A stretch of 64,000 bases of DNA from Pseudomonas gozinkensis (GCF_014863585.1 NZ_CP062253.1:3498501-3562500); one strand, 5' to 3'; positions 45,202-54,200 are shown, counted from the first letter of the stretch. The notes: generated by a model not told the origin, from the letters alone. Numbers and translations: made by a program.

Positions 45202-46556
45202 GCGCCGACCGGCGTACGCATCGTGACAAATTCTTCGGCCGCCGTCGGGTGCACCCCGATGGTGTCGTCGAAGTCACGTTTGGTGGCGCCAGCCTTCAAC
45301 GCAATTGCCAGACCCTGCACGATCTCGCCGGCATCCGGGCCGACCATGTGACAGCCCAGCACCTTGTCGGACTTGCCATCGACCACCAGTTTCATCAGCG
45401 TACGCTCCTGGCAGTCAGTCAGGGTCAGCTTCATCGGCCGGAAGCGGCTTTCGTAGATCACGACGTCGTGACCCGCTTCCCGCGCTTCTTCTTCGGTCAG
45501 GCCGACGGTGCCGATATTAGGCAGGCTGAACACGGCCGTCGGGATCATCTTGTAATCCACTGGACGATATTGCTCAGGCTTGAACAGACGTCGCGCCACC
45601 GCCATGCCTTCAGCCAGCGCCACCGGCGTCAACTGCACACGCCCGATGACATCGCCCAGCGCCAGGATTGACGGCTCGGTGGTCTGGTATTGCTCATCGA
45701 CTTTGATGAAGCCTTTGTCGTCGAGCTGCACATCGGTGTTTTCCAGACCCAGATTGTCCAGCATCGGACGCCGACCAGTGGCGTAGAACACGCAATCCGC
45801 TTCCAGTACGCGGCCGTCCTTGAGGGTGGCCTTCAGGCTGCCATCCGATTGCTTGTCGATACGGGCAATGTCGGCATTGAATTGCAGATCCAGACCGCGC
45901 TTGGTCAGTTCTTCCTTCAAGTGGTTACGCACCGAACCGTCGAAACCGCGCAAGAACAGATCCCCGCGATACAGCAACGTCGTGTTGGCGCCCAGCCCAT
46001 GGAAAATCCCGGCAAATTCGACGGCGATGTAACCGCCACCGACGACCAGTACACGCTTGGGCAATTCTTTGAGGAAGAACGCCTGGTTCGAGCTGATCGC
46101 ATGCTCATGCCCCGGAATCTCGGGGATCTGCGGCCAGCCACCGGTGGCGATCAGAATATTCTTCGCGGTGTAGCGCTCGCCGTTGACCTCAACTTCGTGC
46201 GGACCAACGATTTTCGCGTGGGCTTCATGCAGCGTCACACCGCTGTTGACCAGCAGATTGCGATAAATGCCGTTCAGGCGATTGATCTCGCGATCCTTGT
46301 TGGCAATCAGCGTCGCCCAATCGAAATCCGCCTCACCCAGGCTCCAGCCAAAACCCGAGGACTGTTCGAAGTCTTCGGCAAAGTGGGCGCCGTACACCAA
46401 CAGTTTTTTCGGTACGCAACCGACGTTGACGCAGGTACCGCCCAGATAACGGCTCTCGGCCACGGCCACTTTCGCACCGAACCCGGCAGCAAAACGTGCA
46501 GCCCGCACACCGCCGGAACCGGCACCAATCACATAAAGGTCAAAATCGTAGGCCAT
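45198..46556 (-). CDS. gor: Glutathione-disulfide reductase
   Basis: 452-aa FAD-dependent NADPH:GSSG reductase. FAD motif [11 protein letters not shown] (11-21), redox disulfide C42/C47 ([13 protein letters not shown]), NADPH motif [15 protein letters not shown] and the C-terminal active-site HPTAAEE with the catalytic His. The presence of VNVGCVPKK distinguishes it from lipoamide dehydrogenase or mercuric reductase. GAGGAG precedes the ATG. Close to ahpCF and thus part of a peroxide/thiol-defence neighbourhood. Confidence 0.95.
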   Translation of the reverse strand: MAYDFDLYVIGAGSGGVRAARFAAGFGAKVAVAESRYLGGTCVNVGCVPKKLLVYGAHFAEDFEQSSGFGWSLGEADFDWATLIANKDREINRLNGIYRNLLVNSGVTLHEAHAKIVGPHEVEVNGERYTAKNILIATGGWPQIPEIPGHEHAISSNQAFFLKELPKRVLVVGGGYIAVEFAGIFHGLGANTTLLYRGDLFLRGFDGSVRNHLKEELTKRGLDLQFNADIARIDKQSDGSLKATLKDGRVLEADCVFYATGRRPMLDNLGLENTDVQLDDKGFIKVDEQYQTTEPSILALGDVIGRVQLTPVALAEGMAVARRLFKPEQYRPVDYKMIPTAVFSLPNIGTVGLTEEEAREAGHDVVIYESRFRPMKLTLTDCQERTLMKLVVDGKSDKVLGCHMVGPDAGEIVQGLAIALKAGATKRDFDDTIGVHPTAAEEFVTMRTPVGA

Positions 46557-46661
46557 TTCTATCTCCTCGGCAGGCGATCAGCATACCCGCAGACGCTTAT
46601 TGAGCAAGTCTCTACTGCACGAGGACGGGCAATACCGGGAGGTTCTACGGTTAGCATTTGA

Positions 46662-48191
46662 TTAATGACATTCTGCCGGCAGAACCTTTGGCAAGCGCAA
46701 CGTACGCCTGGCAATCAGAATTGCTATCAGCGCCAGGCCGAAAGCGAGCCACGATGCCAATGTAATTCCGCCTTCAAATGCACTTCCCGCCTGCTGCATC
46801 AACTGTTGCGCTTGATCCCCCGCCAACCCCGTCGCAACATGATGAGCGCCAGCCAGCGTTTCACTTGCCAGCATCGTCTGAACATCGCTCAAAAACGCTG
46901 GAAGCTGCAGGTCTGCTCGGTAGTGAGCCGTCACCAGGCCGCCAAGCAGAGTAGTACCCAGCACCACGCCCACTTCATAGGCTGTTTCACTGATGGCGGA
47001 TGCCGCCCCTGCCTTCGCTGGGGGCGCTGCCGACAAAATCACATCATTGGAAACCGTAGCGATCGCCCCCACTCCGATGTTGAGCAACGCGAACGCCACT
47101 ACCAATACCGCAAGACTGCTGCCCATGCTGGCCACCAGCAAAAAGGCCGCACCGGTGAAGGCCACCAGAATCGGTATCAGTACATGCACCGGCATACGCT
47201 GCGCGACTGGGACGACCGCCATTCCAACCATAATCGCCATGATTTGCCCCGGCACCAATGCAAGACTCGCACTCAAGGGCGCCATTTGCAGAACAATCTG
47301 CAAAAACTGAGTCGTGAAGAAAACGAAGCCGACAAGAAACGCAAGACTCATCAAATTGATAAGGACTGACCCGCTGAAAGTGCCATTGCTGAACAGGGTC
47401 ATGTCCATCAGGGGTACAGGAAGACGCAACTGGCGACGTACGAATATCCAGCCTGCCAGTGCACCTACCAGAAACGTGCCAAACACAACCCCGTCAATGC
47501 CCTCACTGGCGCCATGCTTGATGCTGTAAACGATACAACCCAGTGCGGCCATCGACTGAAGGATGCTGATCGGGTCCAGCGGACCCGACGCATCACGCTC
47601 TGATTCAGGGAGCAATAGCGGCCCCAGTACTAACAATGGAATCAGGACGGGAACCGCCAACAGAAAAATCGCGCCCCAATCAAAGAACTGCAGCAACACC
47701 CCTCCCACCAAAGGCCCTAATGCCGAGCCGACAGTCAGCGTGGTTGCCCAGATCGCTACTGCCACTCTGCGCTCTTCTCGATCCTCAAACACCGAACGTA
47801 TCAATGCCAGCGTGGAGGGCATCAACATCGCACCGAAAACCCCCATGCAAGCCCGCCCGATAATCAGCTGCATCGATGTTGCGGAATATGCGGTCAGCAC
47901 CGAGACCACCACAAACCCGAACGAGCCGATAAGCAGCAACTTACGGTGCCCCACCCGATCACCCAGGCTACCCATCGAAACCAGCAGTCCTGCGAGAACC
48001 AACGAATAGGCATCGATCATCCACAGCTGCTGGCTGGCAGTTGGACGCAAGGCTTCGGCGATTTTGGGTAACGCGAAACCCAATACGGTGTTATCAACGG
48101 TCACCAGCAGCACTGGCAACATGAGCACCGCCAGCCCTGACCAGCGACGGGCACTTGATCTTCGTGCGGTAGCCATATTCTCTGACGCCAC
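46662..48191 (-). CDS. DHA2-type MFS drug exporter, SmvA-like
   Basis: 509-aa fourteen-TM proton antiporter of the QacA/SmvA group. DHA2 motifs: LLVTVDNTVLGFALPKIAEAL (cut: VTVDNTVLGFALPKIAEAL, about 33-51), LGDRVGHRKLLLIG after TM2 (motif A), and the antiporter motif C region SALGPLVGGVLLQ. Typical substrates in the group are quaternary ammonium and cationic dyes; the substrate here is unknown. The start is taken as GTG at 48191, 8 nt after AGGAG; a TTG at 48200 is too close to that site. Confidence 0.85.
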   Translation of the reverse strand: MASENMATARRSSARRWSGLAVLMLPVLLVTVDNTVLGFALPKIAEALRPTASQQLWMIDAYSLVLAGLLVSMGSLGDRVGHRKLLLIGSFGFVVVSVLTAYSATSMQLIIGRACMGVFGAMLMPSTLALIRSVFEDREERRVAVAIWATTLTVGSALGPLVGGVLLQFFDWGAIFLLAVPVLIPLLVLGPLLLPESERDASGPLDPISILQSMAALGCIVYSIKHGASEGIDGVVFGTFLVGALAGWIFVRRQLRLPVPLMDMTLFSNGTFSGSVLINLMSLAFLVGFVFFTTQFLQIVLQMAPLSASLALVPGQIMAIMVGMAVVPVAQRMPVHVLIPILVAFTGAAFLLVASMGSSLAVLVVAFALLNIGVGAIATVSNDVILSAAPPAKAGAASAISETAYEVGVVLGTTLLGGLVTAHYRADLQLPAFLSDVQTMLASETLAGAHHVATGLAGDQAQQLMQQAGSAFEGGITLASWLAFGLALIAILIARRTLRLPKVLPAECH

Positions 48192-48376
48192 AAGCAACAC
48201 TCCTTATTGCTGGAGAATAAATTTCACAACCGTCCTTCGACGATCATGAAACGCTTTCCTCCGCACCTCCCTGGCGAAGACGAGTCAGTTCAGCAGCGAA
48301 TATGCTGGCTGACAATCGAACATTTGTTTCACATTGCATCGCGAATCGAATCGAGATGCGCTATTTCTCCCCAGAA

Positions 48377-48413
48377 ACGCAAACGCCCCGAACATGTCGG
48401 GGCGTTTGTTTTT
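48377..48413 (-). terminator. Terminator after galU
   Basis: AAACGCCCCGA - ACATG - TCGGGGCGTTT stem-loop about 55 bp beyond the galU stop codon, with T-rich sequence on the distal side on either strand. Confidence 0.85.
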
Positions 48414-48464
48414 AGCGTCACACTATTCAGACCGTGTGACGTACCTTCAGACAGTCAGGCTTTA

Positions 48465-49304
48465 TCAGTAAGCCTTGCCAGTCTTGTAGAAGTTTTCGAA
48501 GCAGAAGTTGGTTGCTTCGATGTAGCCTTCAGCACCACCGCAGTCGAAACGCTTGCCCTTGAACTTGTAGGCCATCACGCAGCCATTCTGGGCTTGTTTC
48601 ATCAGGGCGTCGGTGATCTGGATTTCACCGCCCTTGCCTGGCTCGGTCTGTTCGATCAGGTCGAAGATGTCCGGGGTCAGGATGTAGCGGCCGATGATCG
48701 CCAGGTTCGACGGCGCGTCTTCCGGCTTTGGCTTCTCAACCATGCTGTGAACGCGGTAGATGTCGTCGCGGATCATTTCGCCAGCGATGACGCCGTACTT
48801 GCTGGTTTCCTGCGGATCGACTTCCTGAATGGCAATGATCGAGCAGCGGAACTGCTTGTACAGTTTGACCATCTGGGTCAGTACGCCGTCGCCTTCGAGG
48901 TTGACGCACAGGTCGTCCGCCAGCACCACAGCAAACGGTTCATCACCGATCAATGGGCGACCGGTCAGGATCGCGTGACCCAGGCCTTTCATTTCGGTCT
49001 GACGGGTGTAGGAGAACGAGCACTCGTCCAGCAGCTTGCGGATGCCGACCAGGTATTTTTCCTTGTCGGTGCCTTTGATCTGGTTTTCCAGCTCATAGCT
49101 GATGTCGAAGTGGTCTTCCAGGGCACGCTTGCCACGGCCGGTCACGATGGAGATCTCAGTCAGACCAGCATCCAGGGCTTCTTCGACGCCGTACTGGATC
49201 AGTGGCTTGTTTACCACCGGCAGCATTTCTTTGGGCATGGCCTTAGTCGCTGGAAGGAAGCGAGTACCGTAACCGGCTGCTGGGAACAAGCATTTCTTGA
49301 TCAT
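48465..49304 (-). CDS. galU: UTP-glucose-1-phosphate uridylyltransferase
   Basis: 279-aa nucleotidyltransferase that makes UDP-glucose for LPS and exopolysaccharide. N-terminal nucleotide loop LFPAAGYGTRFLPATKAMPKEM (cut: PAAGYGTRFLPATKAMPKE), VVNKPLIQYGVEEA, and FAVVLADDLC (metal-binding) are all characteristic of GalU. Start ATG after AAGGA. Divergent spacing to the next plus-strand gene is 247 bp. Confidence 0.96.
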   Translation of the reverse strand: MIKKCLFPAAGYGTRFLPATKAMPKEMLPVVNKPLIQYGVEEALDAGLTEISIVTGRGKRALEDHFDISYELENQIKGTDKEKYLVGIRKLLDECSFSYTRQTEMKGLGHAILTGRPLIGDEPFAVVLADDLCVNLEGDGVLTQMVKLYKQFRCSIIAIQEVDPQETSKYGVIAGEMIRDDIYRVHSMVEKPKPEDAPSNLAIIGRYILTPDIFDLIEQTEPGKGGEIQITDALMKQAQNGCVMAYKFKGKRFDCGGAEGYIEATNFCFENFYKTGKAY

Positions 49305-49551
49305 ATAAGTCCTTGAAAGGGCTGTGTGTACGAGTTTCGGCGCAGTCTAATCAGGCGGCGTACACCTTACAATGCCCCGCGCTGGCTAACCGGTGTCAAC
49401 ATAGAGAAATAATCTGGTGGATAGTTCAATCCGCACACAGGGGTTGCGCATTCAGCGTAGACCAAAGATGCCGAAACAGCGCATCGACCTGCGCCCGATC
49501 GCCCGTTTCCCGCTATCATGGCGCCTTTGAACCGGCCAACGAGGCAGATAG

Positions 49552-49740
49552 ATGTCCGCAGCAAAAATCATCAACGGGTACACCGTCGACAAGGCGAAAG
49601 ATGGGCAGTGGCATATCACCGCCGCCAACGGCGAAGATGTGTCCGGGCCATTGCCCACTGAAGCGATGGCGATTGAAGTAGCCGCGGTGCTCGATTACAC
49701 GCCTCCTGCACCGAAGCGTCGCGGCAAGGATCAAGACTGA
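49552..49740 (+). CDS. Small conserved protein
   Basis: 62 aa, no signal peptide. A compact beta-beta-beta-alpha layout (INGYTVDKAKDGQWHITAAN, then MAIEVAAVLDYT) with a basic tail (KRRGKDQD). AGGCAG precedes the ATG at 5 nt and a terminator follows, so it is a genuine gene. Not recognised beyond being a common Pseudomonas small protein. Confidence 0.75.
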   Translation: MSAAKIINGYTVDKAKDGQWHITAANGEDVSGPLPTEAMAIEVAAVLDYTPPAPKRRGKDQD

Positions 49741-49759
49741 TCGGCAACGACGAACCCCG

Positions 49760-49789
49760 GCCCTGCCCTCGCGCAGGGCTTTTTTTTGG
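49760..49789 (+). terminator. Rho-independent terminator
   Basis: GCCCTG - CCCTCGCG - CAGGGC followed by eight T residues, 20 bp past the stop codon of the 62-aa gene. Confidence 0.9.
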
Positions 49790-49882
49790 ACTGCTCACAA
49801 AGACGTGGCCAATCGCTATAACCTTTTCATGCCGGCGCTGTCATAGCGTCTAGCCCCCTCCTCCTCGAAGATGAACATTGCC

Positions 49883-50179
49883 ATGACCAACCGCCCCCTC
49901 ATCAGCTTTCTGCCCCTGATTGCGTTCGCGACCCTGGCCGGTTGCGCCACCTCGCAGCCAACCTATCTGAACAACGGCGAACAGGGGTTGAGCATCGACT
50001 GCTCCGGTGAAGCCAATTCCTGGGCCAGCTGCTATGAAAAAGCTGACGCGTCCTGCGCCGGCACCGGTTATCGCATCGTCGGGACCGACGGTACACCAGC
50101 GCCCAAGGAAAGCGACAAGACGCTGGGCGTCGATGTCGGCAACTACAAAAACCGCAGCGTAGTGGTGGTCTGCAAATAG
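49883..50179 (+). CDS. Small outer-membrane lipoprotein candidate
   Basis: 98 aa. Lipoprotein signal peptide with lipobox LAGC (C21). The mature part is short and polar, with three further cysteines (IDCSGE, SCYEK, SCAGTGY) and a C-terminal VVVVCK that could form two disulfides. An alternative ATG four codons earlier (49871) is possible; neither start has a strong ribosome-binding site. Function unknown; convergent with the 76-aa gene. Confidence 0.72.
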   Translation: MTNRPLISFLPLIAFATLAGCATSQPTYLNNGEQGLSIDCSGEANSWASCYEKADASCAGTGYRIVGTDGTPAPKESDKTLGVDVGNYKNRSVVVVCK

Positions 50180-50181
50180 AC

Positions 50182-50412
50182 TTACATGTGAATTTCGGCG
50201 AATTTGATCCCCAACCCGCGTACGACTTCAATCAGGTCGTCGACTCGGCTAAAGGATTCGACTTCGTCGTTATCGTCGACCAGGAAGTAGCTGCGACCGG
50301 CGCTTTTCTTGAAAAACACGATCCACTCCCCCGGATTCGCCGGATTCTGGATCACATGGGTAGCGGCAATGAGCCCTTCCTTGTGTCGCTCCCGCACCTG
50401 TTCTCTCTTCAT
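50182..50412 (-). CDS. Small conserved cytosolic protein
   Basis: 76 aa: a basic N-terminal helix (MKREQVRERHKEG), central strands (GEWIVFFKKSAGRSYFLVD) and an acidic C-terminal helix (RVDDLIEVVRGLGIKFAEI). GGAG precedes the ATG at 6 nt. Not recognised. It starts about 70 bp after the end of the lipoprotein gene upstream on the same strand. Confidence 0.75.
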   Translation of the reverse strand: MKREQVRERHKEGLIAATHVIQNPANPGEWIVFFKKSAGRSYFLVDDNDEVESFSRVDDLIEVVRGLGIKFAEIHM

Positions 50413-50484
50413 TCACTGCTCCAGAAATGACAATGCCGCCACAGCAACGCTGTGACGGCATCAATGCTGACTGACGACAGTCTA

Positions 50485-50841
50485 TCAGCCGGAAATACAG
50501 GCGGTGGCGGCTTTGCGCACGTCCCACGGTCGCAGCGGCACATTGGACATCCGCTCATGCAGCTTGATACTGCTGCCGCCGGAGCGATCCTCGATGTCGA
50601 ACACCGCAGCAGGACCCGATCCCAGCTTGCCCGGAACGATGACCCGAACTTCATCCTTGTGCCGCTCTACCTGCAACGCACCCCGGCTGTCGGACAGCTT
50701 TTCGGCCAGGCATTGAGCATACTCATGGGGTTTCTTGCCGGAAATGACGCTCATGGTCGGCAGCGTTTCATTGATTTCCGAAACGCTTGCGCAACCACCC
50801 ATTGCCAATGCCAACGGCAGAATCACCACACCCCACTTCAT
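50485..50841 (-). CDS. Lipoprotein of unknown function
   Basis: 118 aa with lipoprotein signal (lipobox AMGGC, C17). The mature domain is about 100 residues of mixed alpha/beta (HEYAQCLAEKLSDSRG, then VRVIVPGKLGSGPAAVFDIE) with cysteines C45-like and near the C-terminus (ATACISG). The ATG at 50841 has GGAG 7 nt upstream; the longer open frame lacks a start signal. Possibly in a two-gene unit with the 76-aa gene. Confidence 0.75.
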   Translation of the reverse strand: MKWGVVILPLALAMGGCASVSEINETLPTMSVISGKKPHEYAQCLAEKLSDSRGALQVERHKDEVRVIVPGKLGSGPAAVFDIEDRSGGSSIKLHERMSNVPLRPWDVRKAATACISG

Positions 50842-51052
50842 ACAAAATCTCCAATAAAGACCCTCCGACAGCACGAATGCCGTTTTTCTCCGAGGCTCAC
50901 TGCATTTAACCCACATCGAATCGTGAATATCTGTTTTTAATTGTCAAAGCGGTGCCCGACGGCCGGATAATAACCCGTCCGGGCTGATAAACTGCGCCAA
51001 TCGACAATGCTATCGTTTTGATTTTGTAGAAAAAGCCCTTCTGGAGGCGCCC

Positions 51053-51355
51053 ATGAAATTCATTCACCAGCGCGAGCACCTCAACGAAGACGACATCGTC
51101 GTCATTCAATGCTCGCAAACCTGCAACATCCGCTTGATGAACGACGCCAACTTCCGCAGCTTCAAGAATGGCGGCCGCCATACCTATCACGGCGGTGCTT
51201 TCGACACGTTCCCGGCCCGTATCACCGCGCCTAGCACCGGTTTCTGGAACATCACTATCGACACCGTCAACCGCCGCGCGATCAGCGTGACCCGCAAGCC
51301 GACCCTGACGCATTCGATCAAGATCATTCGCCGCTCGAGCTCCAAACTCAGCTGA
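51053..51355 (+). CDS. DUF1883-type protein
   Basis: 100 aa, all-beta with a conserved N-terminus MKFIHQREHLNEDDIVVI and a central HTYHGGAFDTFPARI motif; matches the DUF1883 family as I recall it. No signal peptide. GGAGG lies 7 nt before the ATG. Followed after 34 bp by a 56-codon gene on the same strand. Function unknown. Confidence 0.75.
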   Translation: MKFIHQREHLNEDDIVVIQCSQTCNIRLMNDANFRSFKNGGRHTYHGGAFDTFPARITAPSTGFWNITIDTVNRRAISVTRKPTLTHSIKIIRRSSSKLS

Positions 51356-51389
51356 GCAGTTCCGCCAACGCAGACAGGTAAGCATCAAC

Positions 51390-51560
51390 GTGGCCCAAAC
51401 GACCAAATACGTGATCAAGTACAAACTCAACGGTGAACGCCGCTTCGAGTTCGCCCAACTGGAAAACGGCACCCAGGAAGAAGCCAAGGCAGCGCTGAAT
51501 GCCCTGCACGGCCAGAGCGACGATGTGATCAGCGACATCAGCGTCAGCAAGGCCCTGTAA
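51390..51560 (+). CDS. Very small conserved protein, GTG start
   Basis: 56 aa reading MAQTTKYVIKYKLNGERRFE..., with two antiparallel strands and a helix (EEAKAALNALHG), ending VSKAL. The start is GTG at 51390, 11 nt after an AGGTAA ribosome-binding site. Codon use is like neighbouring genes, and the frame has a regular hydrophobic pattern. Likely co-transcribed with the DUF1883 gene. Not recognised. Confidence 0.6.
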   Translation: MAQTTKYVIKYKLNGERRFEFAQLENGTQEEAKAALNALHGQSDDVISDISVSKAL

Positions 51561-51570
51561 GACCCGGACG

Positions 51571-51605
51571 AAATTCGACCGCAAGCGGCGGAGTGTTGCG
51601 GCCGG
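51571..51605 (+). promoter_or_regulatory. Candidate Ada box upstream of the 2OG oxygenase/alkB unit
   Basis: GACCGCAAG, CGGAGTGTT and CGGCCGG occur in the same order and spacing as at 53051-53086 before ada. The GAC lies 74 bp from the oxygenase ATG, against 75 bp for ada. The GACCGCAAG element resembles the GCGCAA part of the enterobacterial Ada site. Confidence 0.6.
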
Positions 51606-51650
51606 GTGGACGGCCCAGACTGATACCTGAATGTAAGCCAAGGAATCAGC

Positions 51651-52376
51651 ATGTCACCCTCACCCTCACCCTCACCCGCCTCCCCGCTCGATGCGCTGGA
51701 CTGGAACGCCCTGGAGCAGCAACTGGATCAGGACGGCTGTGCCGTCATCCGCACGCTACTGCGCCCGGACACCTGCGATCGGTTGAGTGCACTTTACCCG
51801 CACAGCGAACCGTTCCGGTCCCAGGTGATCATGGCCCGCCACGGTTTCGGGCGCGGGGAATACAAATACCTGCGCTATCCGCTTCCATCCGTGGTTGAAC
51901 GCCTGCGCAGCGCGTTATACCCGCGACTCGTGCCTCTGGCCAACCGCTGGCATGAACGAATGGGCCTGCCAGCGCGCTTTCCAGAGCAACACCGCGAGTT
52001 TCTCGAGCGCTGCCACGCCGCCGGTCAACTGCGACCTACACCGCTGTTGCTGCAATACGGCCCGCAGGACTACAACTGTCTGCATCAGGACCTGTACGGT
52101 GAACATGTCTTTCCGTTGCAAGTGGCGATTCTTCTGTCAGAACCTGGCGAAGATTTCACCGGCGGTGAGTTCGTCCTGACTGAACAACGCCCAAGAATGC
52201 AGTCGCGTCCGTTGGTGATGGATTTGAGAAAAGGCGACGCGCTGATCTTTGCCGTCAACCAACGCCCGGTCAAAGGCGTGCGCGGCGACTATCGGGTGAC
52301 CATGCGCCACGGCGTCAGCCGGCTGCACAGCGGAAAGCGGCATACTCTGGGCATCATCTTCCACGACGCGACCTGA
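51651..52376 (+). CDS. 2-oxoglutarate/Fe(II) oxygenase of the DNA-repair-associated PF09859 type
   Basis: 241-aa double-stranded beta-helix dioxygenase. Iron ligands H145 and D147 (CLHQDLYGE) and H220 (TMRHGVSRL); a likely 2OG-binding Arg is in SGKRHTLGII. The layout and HQDLYGE motif fit the family described as an oxygenase acting on damaged DNA. The N-terminus is a low-complexity SPSPSPSP run encoded by a CCCTCA tandem repeat. AlkB follows after 5 bp, so both are one operon, behind a promoter box shared with ada. This points to alkylation-damage response. Confidence 0.8.
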   Translation: MSPSPSPSPASPLDALDWNALEQQLDQDGCAVIRTLLRPDTCDRLSALYPHSEPFRSQVIMARHGFGRGEYKYLRYPLPSVVERLRSALYPRLVPLANRWHERMGLPARFPEQHREFLERCHAAGQLRPTPLLLQYGPQDYNCLHQDLYGEHVFPLQVAILLSEPGEDFTGGEFVLTEQRPRMQSRPLVMDLRKGDALIFAVNQRPVKGVRGDYRVTMRHGVSRLHSGKRHTLGIIFHDAT

Positions 52377-52381
52377 CGATC

Positions 52382-53044
52382 ATGCAAACCACCTTCGATC
52401 TATTCGCCGACACAGAATCCGAGCAGCCCCGGCGCGCCGAACAGATTGGCGAGCAATCCTGGGTGTTGCGCGGCTTTGCCCTGCCGCAAATCGAGCAATT
52501 GTTGCCGGCCCTGGAATCGATCATCGCCTGCGCCCCGCTGCGGCACATGATGACGCCCGGGGGCTTCAGCATGTCGGTGGCCACCAGCAGTTGCGGCGCA
52601 CTGGGCTGGATCACCGATCGGAGCGGCTACCGCTATTCATCCGAAGACCCCGTTAACCATCGGCCCTGGCCGGCCATGCCCGAAGTTTTTCGCGAGTTGG
52701 CCCAGGCAGCAGCGAAACGCGCCGGATTTGCCGACTTCGTGCCGGATTCCTGCCTGATCAATCGTTATGTCCCAGGCGCGAAGATGTCGTTGCATCAGGA
52801 CAAAGACGAAAATGCCTACGAAGCCCCGATCGTTTCGCTGTCATTGGGCCTGCCCGCAACATTCCTGTTCGGCGGTTTCGCGCGCGGCGACAAGAGCCAG
52901 AAAATCTCGCTGCTGCACGGCGACATGGTGATCTGGGGCGGTGTCGACCGACTGCGCTACCACGGCATCCTGCCGATCAAGCCTGGCCGGCATCCGCGCC
53001 TGGGCGAACAGCGCTTCAACCTGACGTTTCGCACCGCTGGATAA
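52382..53044 (+). CDS. alkB: DNA oxidative demethylase AlkB
   Basis: 220-aa Fe(II)/2OG dioxygenase that removes N1-methyladenine and N3-methylcytosine from DNA. Iron ligands H138, D140 and H194 (LHQDKDE, RYHGILP), 2OG-binding R211 and R217 (RFNLTFR), and the nucleotide-flipping MSVATSSCG and GWITD segments are present. No strong ribosome-binding site: translation is probably coupled to the upstream oxygenase gene 5 bp away. ada follows after 88 bp with its own box. Confidence 0.94.
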   Translation: MQTTFDLFADTESEQPRRAEQIGEQSWVLRGFALPQIEQLLPALESIIACAPLRHMMTPGGFSMSVATSSCGALGWITDRSGYRYSSEDPVNHRPWPAMPEVFRELAQAAAKRAGFADFVPDSCLINRYVPGAKMSLHQDKDENAYEAPIVSLSLGLPATFLFGGFARGDKSQKISLLHGDMVIWGGVDRLRYHGILPIKPGRHPRLGEQRFNLTFRTAG

Positions 53045-53050
53045 TCCTGC

Positions 53051-53086
53051 AAAGTTTGACCGCAAGGGTCGGAGTGTTCCGGCCGG
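53051..53086 (+). promoter_or_regulatory. Candidate Ada box upstream of ada
   Basis: Second copy of the shared element (GACCGCAAG, CGGAGTGTT, CGGCCGG), immediately after the alkB stop codon, with the GAC 75 bp before the ada ATG. Confidence 0.6.
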
Positions 53087-53132
53087 TGGCACTGGTTAAC
53101 CTGAAATTCAACAGGTCAACGGACTCTCCATC

Positions 53133-54200
53133 ATGAAAACGCTTTCCACCTCGCTGAACACTGAAGACGATCCACGCTGGGCCGCTGTCGTCGCACGCGA
53201 CCCTCGGGCGGACGGTCAGTTTGTCTATGCCGTGAAAACCACCGGCATCTATTGCCGCCCCAGCAGCCTGGCGCGCTTGCCGAAACCGCAGAACGTCGAG
53301 TTCTTCGACACCGCCGAGGACGCCGAGGCAGCGGGCTATCGGCCCAGCAAACGGGCGGGCAAGGATCAGACCGAAGTCGCCGCGCAACATGCTGCGACCG
53401 TCGCGGCAGCCTGTCGCCAGATCGAAGCGTCGGACAGCCTGCCGGCGCTCAACGATCTTGCCGAAACCGCCGGCCTGAGCGCCTTTCATTTTCATCGAGT
53501 GTTCAAAGCAGCAACGGGGCTGACGCCGAAAGGCTACGCCGCCGCGCATCGCTCGCGCCGGGTTCGTCAGCGCCTGGCAGACGGCGGCTCGGTGACCGAC
53601 GCGCTATATGACGCCGGCTTCAATTCCAACAGCCGTTTCTACGAGGCGGCCGATCAGGTACTGGGCATGAAACCCGGCGACTTCCGGGCGGCCGGGCAAA
53701 ACAATGACATCCGCTTCGCCGTCGGCCAGTGCTCGCTCGGGGCCATTCTGGTGGCGCAGAGCGAGCGCGGGATCTGCGCGATTCTGCTGGGGGACGATCC
53801 GCACCGATTGGTGTGCGACCTGCAGGACCAGTTTCGCCGGGCCAACCTGATCGGCGCCGATGCCGAGTTCGAACAGCTGATCGCTCGCGTCGTCGGCTTC
53901 ATCGAAGCGCCTGCCATCGGCCTCGAGTTACCGCTGGATGTGCGCGGCACGGCGTTTCAGGAACGGGTGTGGCAGGCGCTGCGCGAAATACCGGTCGGCA
54001 GCACCGCCAGCTACGCGGACATCGCCTTGCGTATCGGCTCGCCAAAAGCCGTGCGCGCAGTGGCCCAGGCTTGCGGCGCCAACAGCCTCGCGGTGGCCAT
54101 TCCGTGCCACCGCGTGGTGCGTAGCGACGGCAACCTCAGCGGCTACCGTTGGGGTGTGGAACGCAAGCGCGAGCTGTTGTTGCGCGAAACGCAGACTTAA
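53133..54200 (+). CDS. ada: Ada regulator/O6-methylguanine-DNA methyltransferase lacking most zinc cysteines
   Basis: 355 aa with the three Ada parts in order. The phosphotriester-repair domain (about 1-80) has the acceptor cysteine C41 (TTGIYCRPS). The AraC-type helix-turn-helix pair is at about 95-185 (NDLAETAGLSAFHFHRVFKA). The C-terminal O6-alkylguanine transferase has acceptor C325 in IPCHRVV. Positions that hold the other three zinc cysteines of E. coli Ada (C42, C69, C72) are S45, S72 and A75 here, while the surrounding RPS..., AAGYRPSKR motifs are otherwise conserved. The start ATG has only a weak ribosome-binding site. Confidence 0.92.
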   Translation: MKTLSTSLNTEDDPRWAAVVARDPRADGQFVYAVKTTGIYCRPSSLARLPKPQNVEFFDTAEDAEAAGYRPSKRAGKDQTEVAAQHAATVAAACRQIEASDSLPALNDLAETAGLSAFHFHRVFKAATGLTPKGYAAAHRSRRVRQRLADGGSVTDALYDAGFNSNSRFYEAADQVLGMKPGDFRAAGQNNDIRFAVGQCSLGAILVAQSERGICAILLGDDPHRLVCDLQDQFRRANLIGADAEFEQLIARVVGFIEAPAIGLELPLDVRGTAFQERVWQALREIPVGSTASYADIALRIGSPKAVRAVAQACGANSLAVAIPCHRVVRSDGNLSGYRWGVERKRELLLRETQT

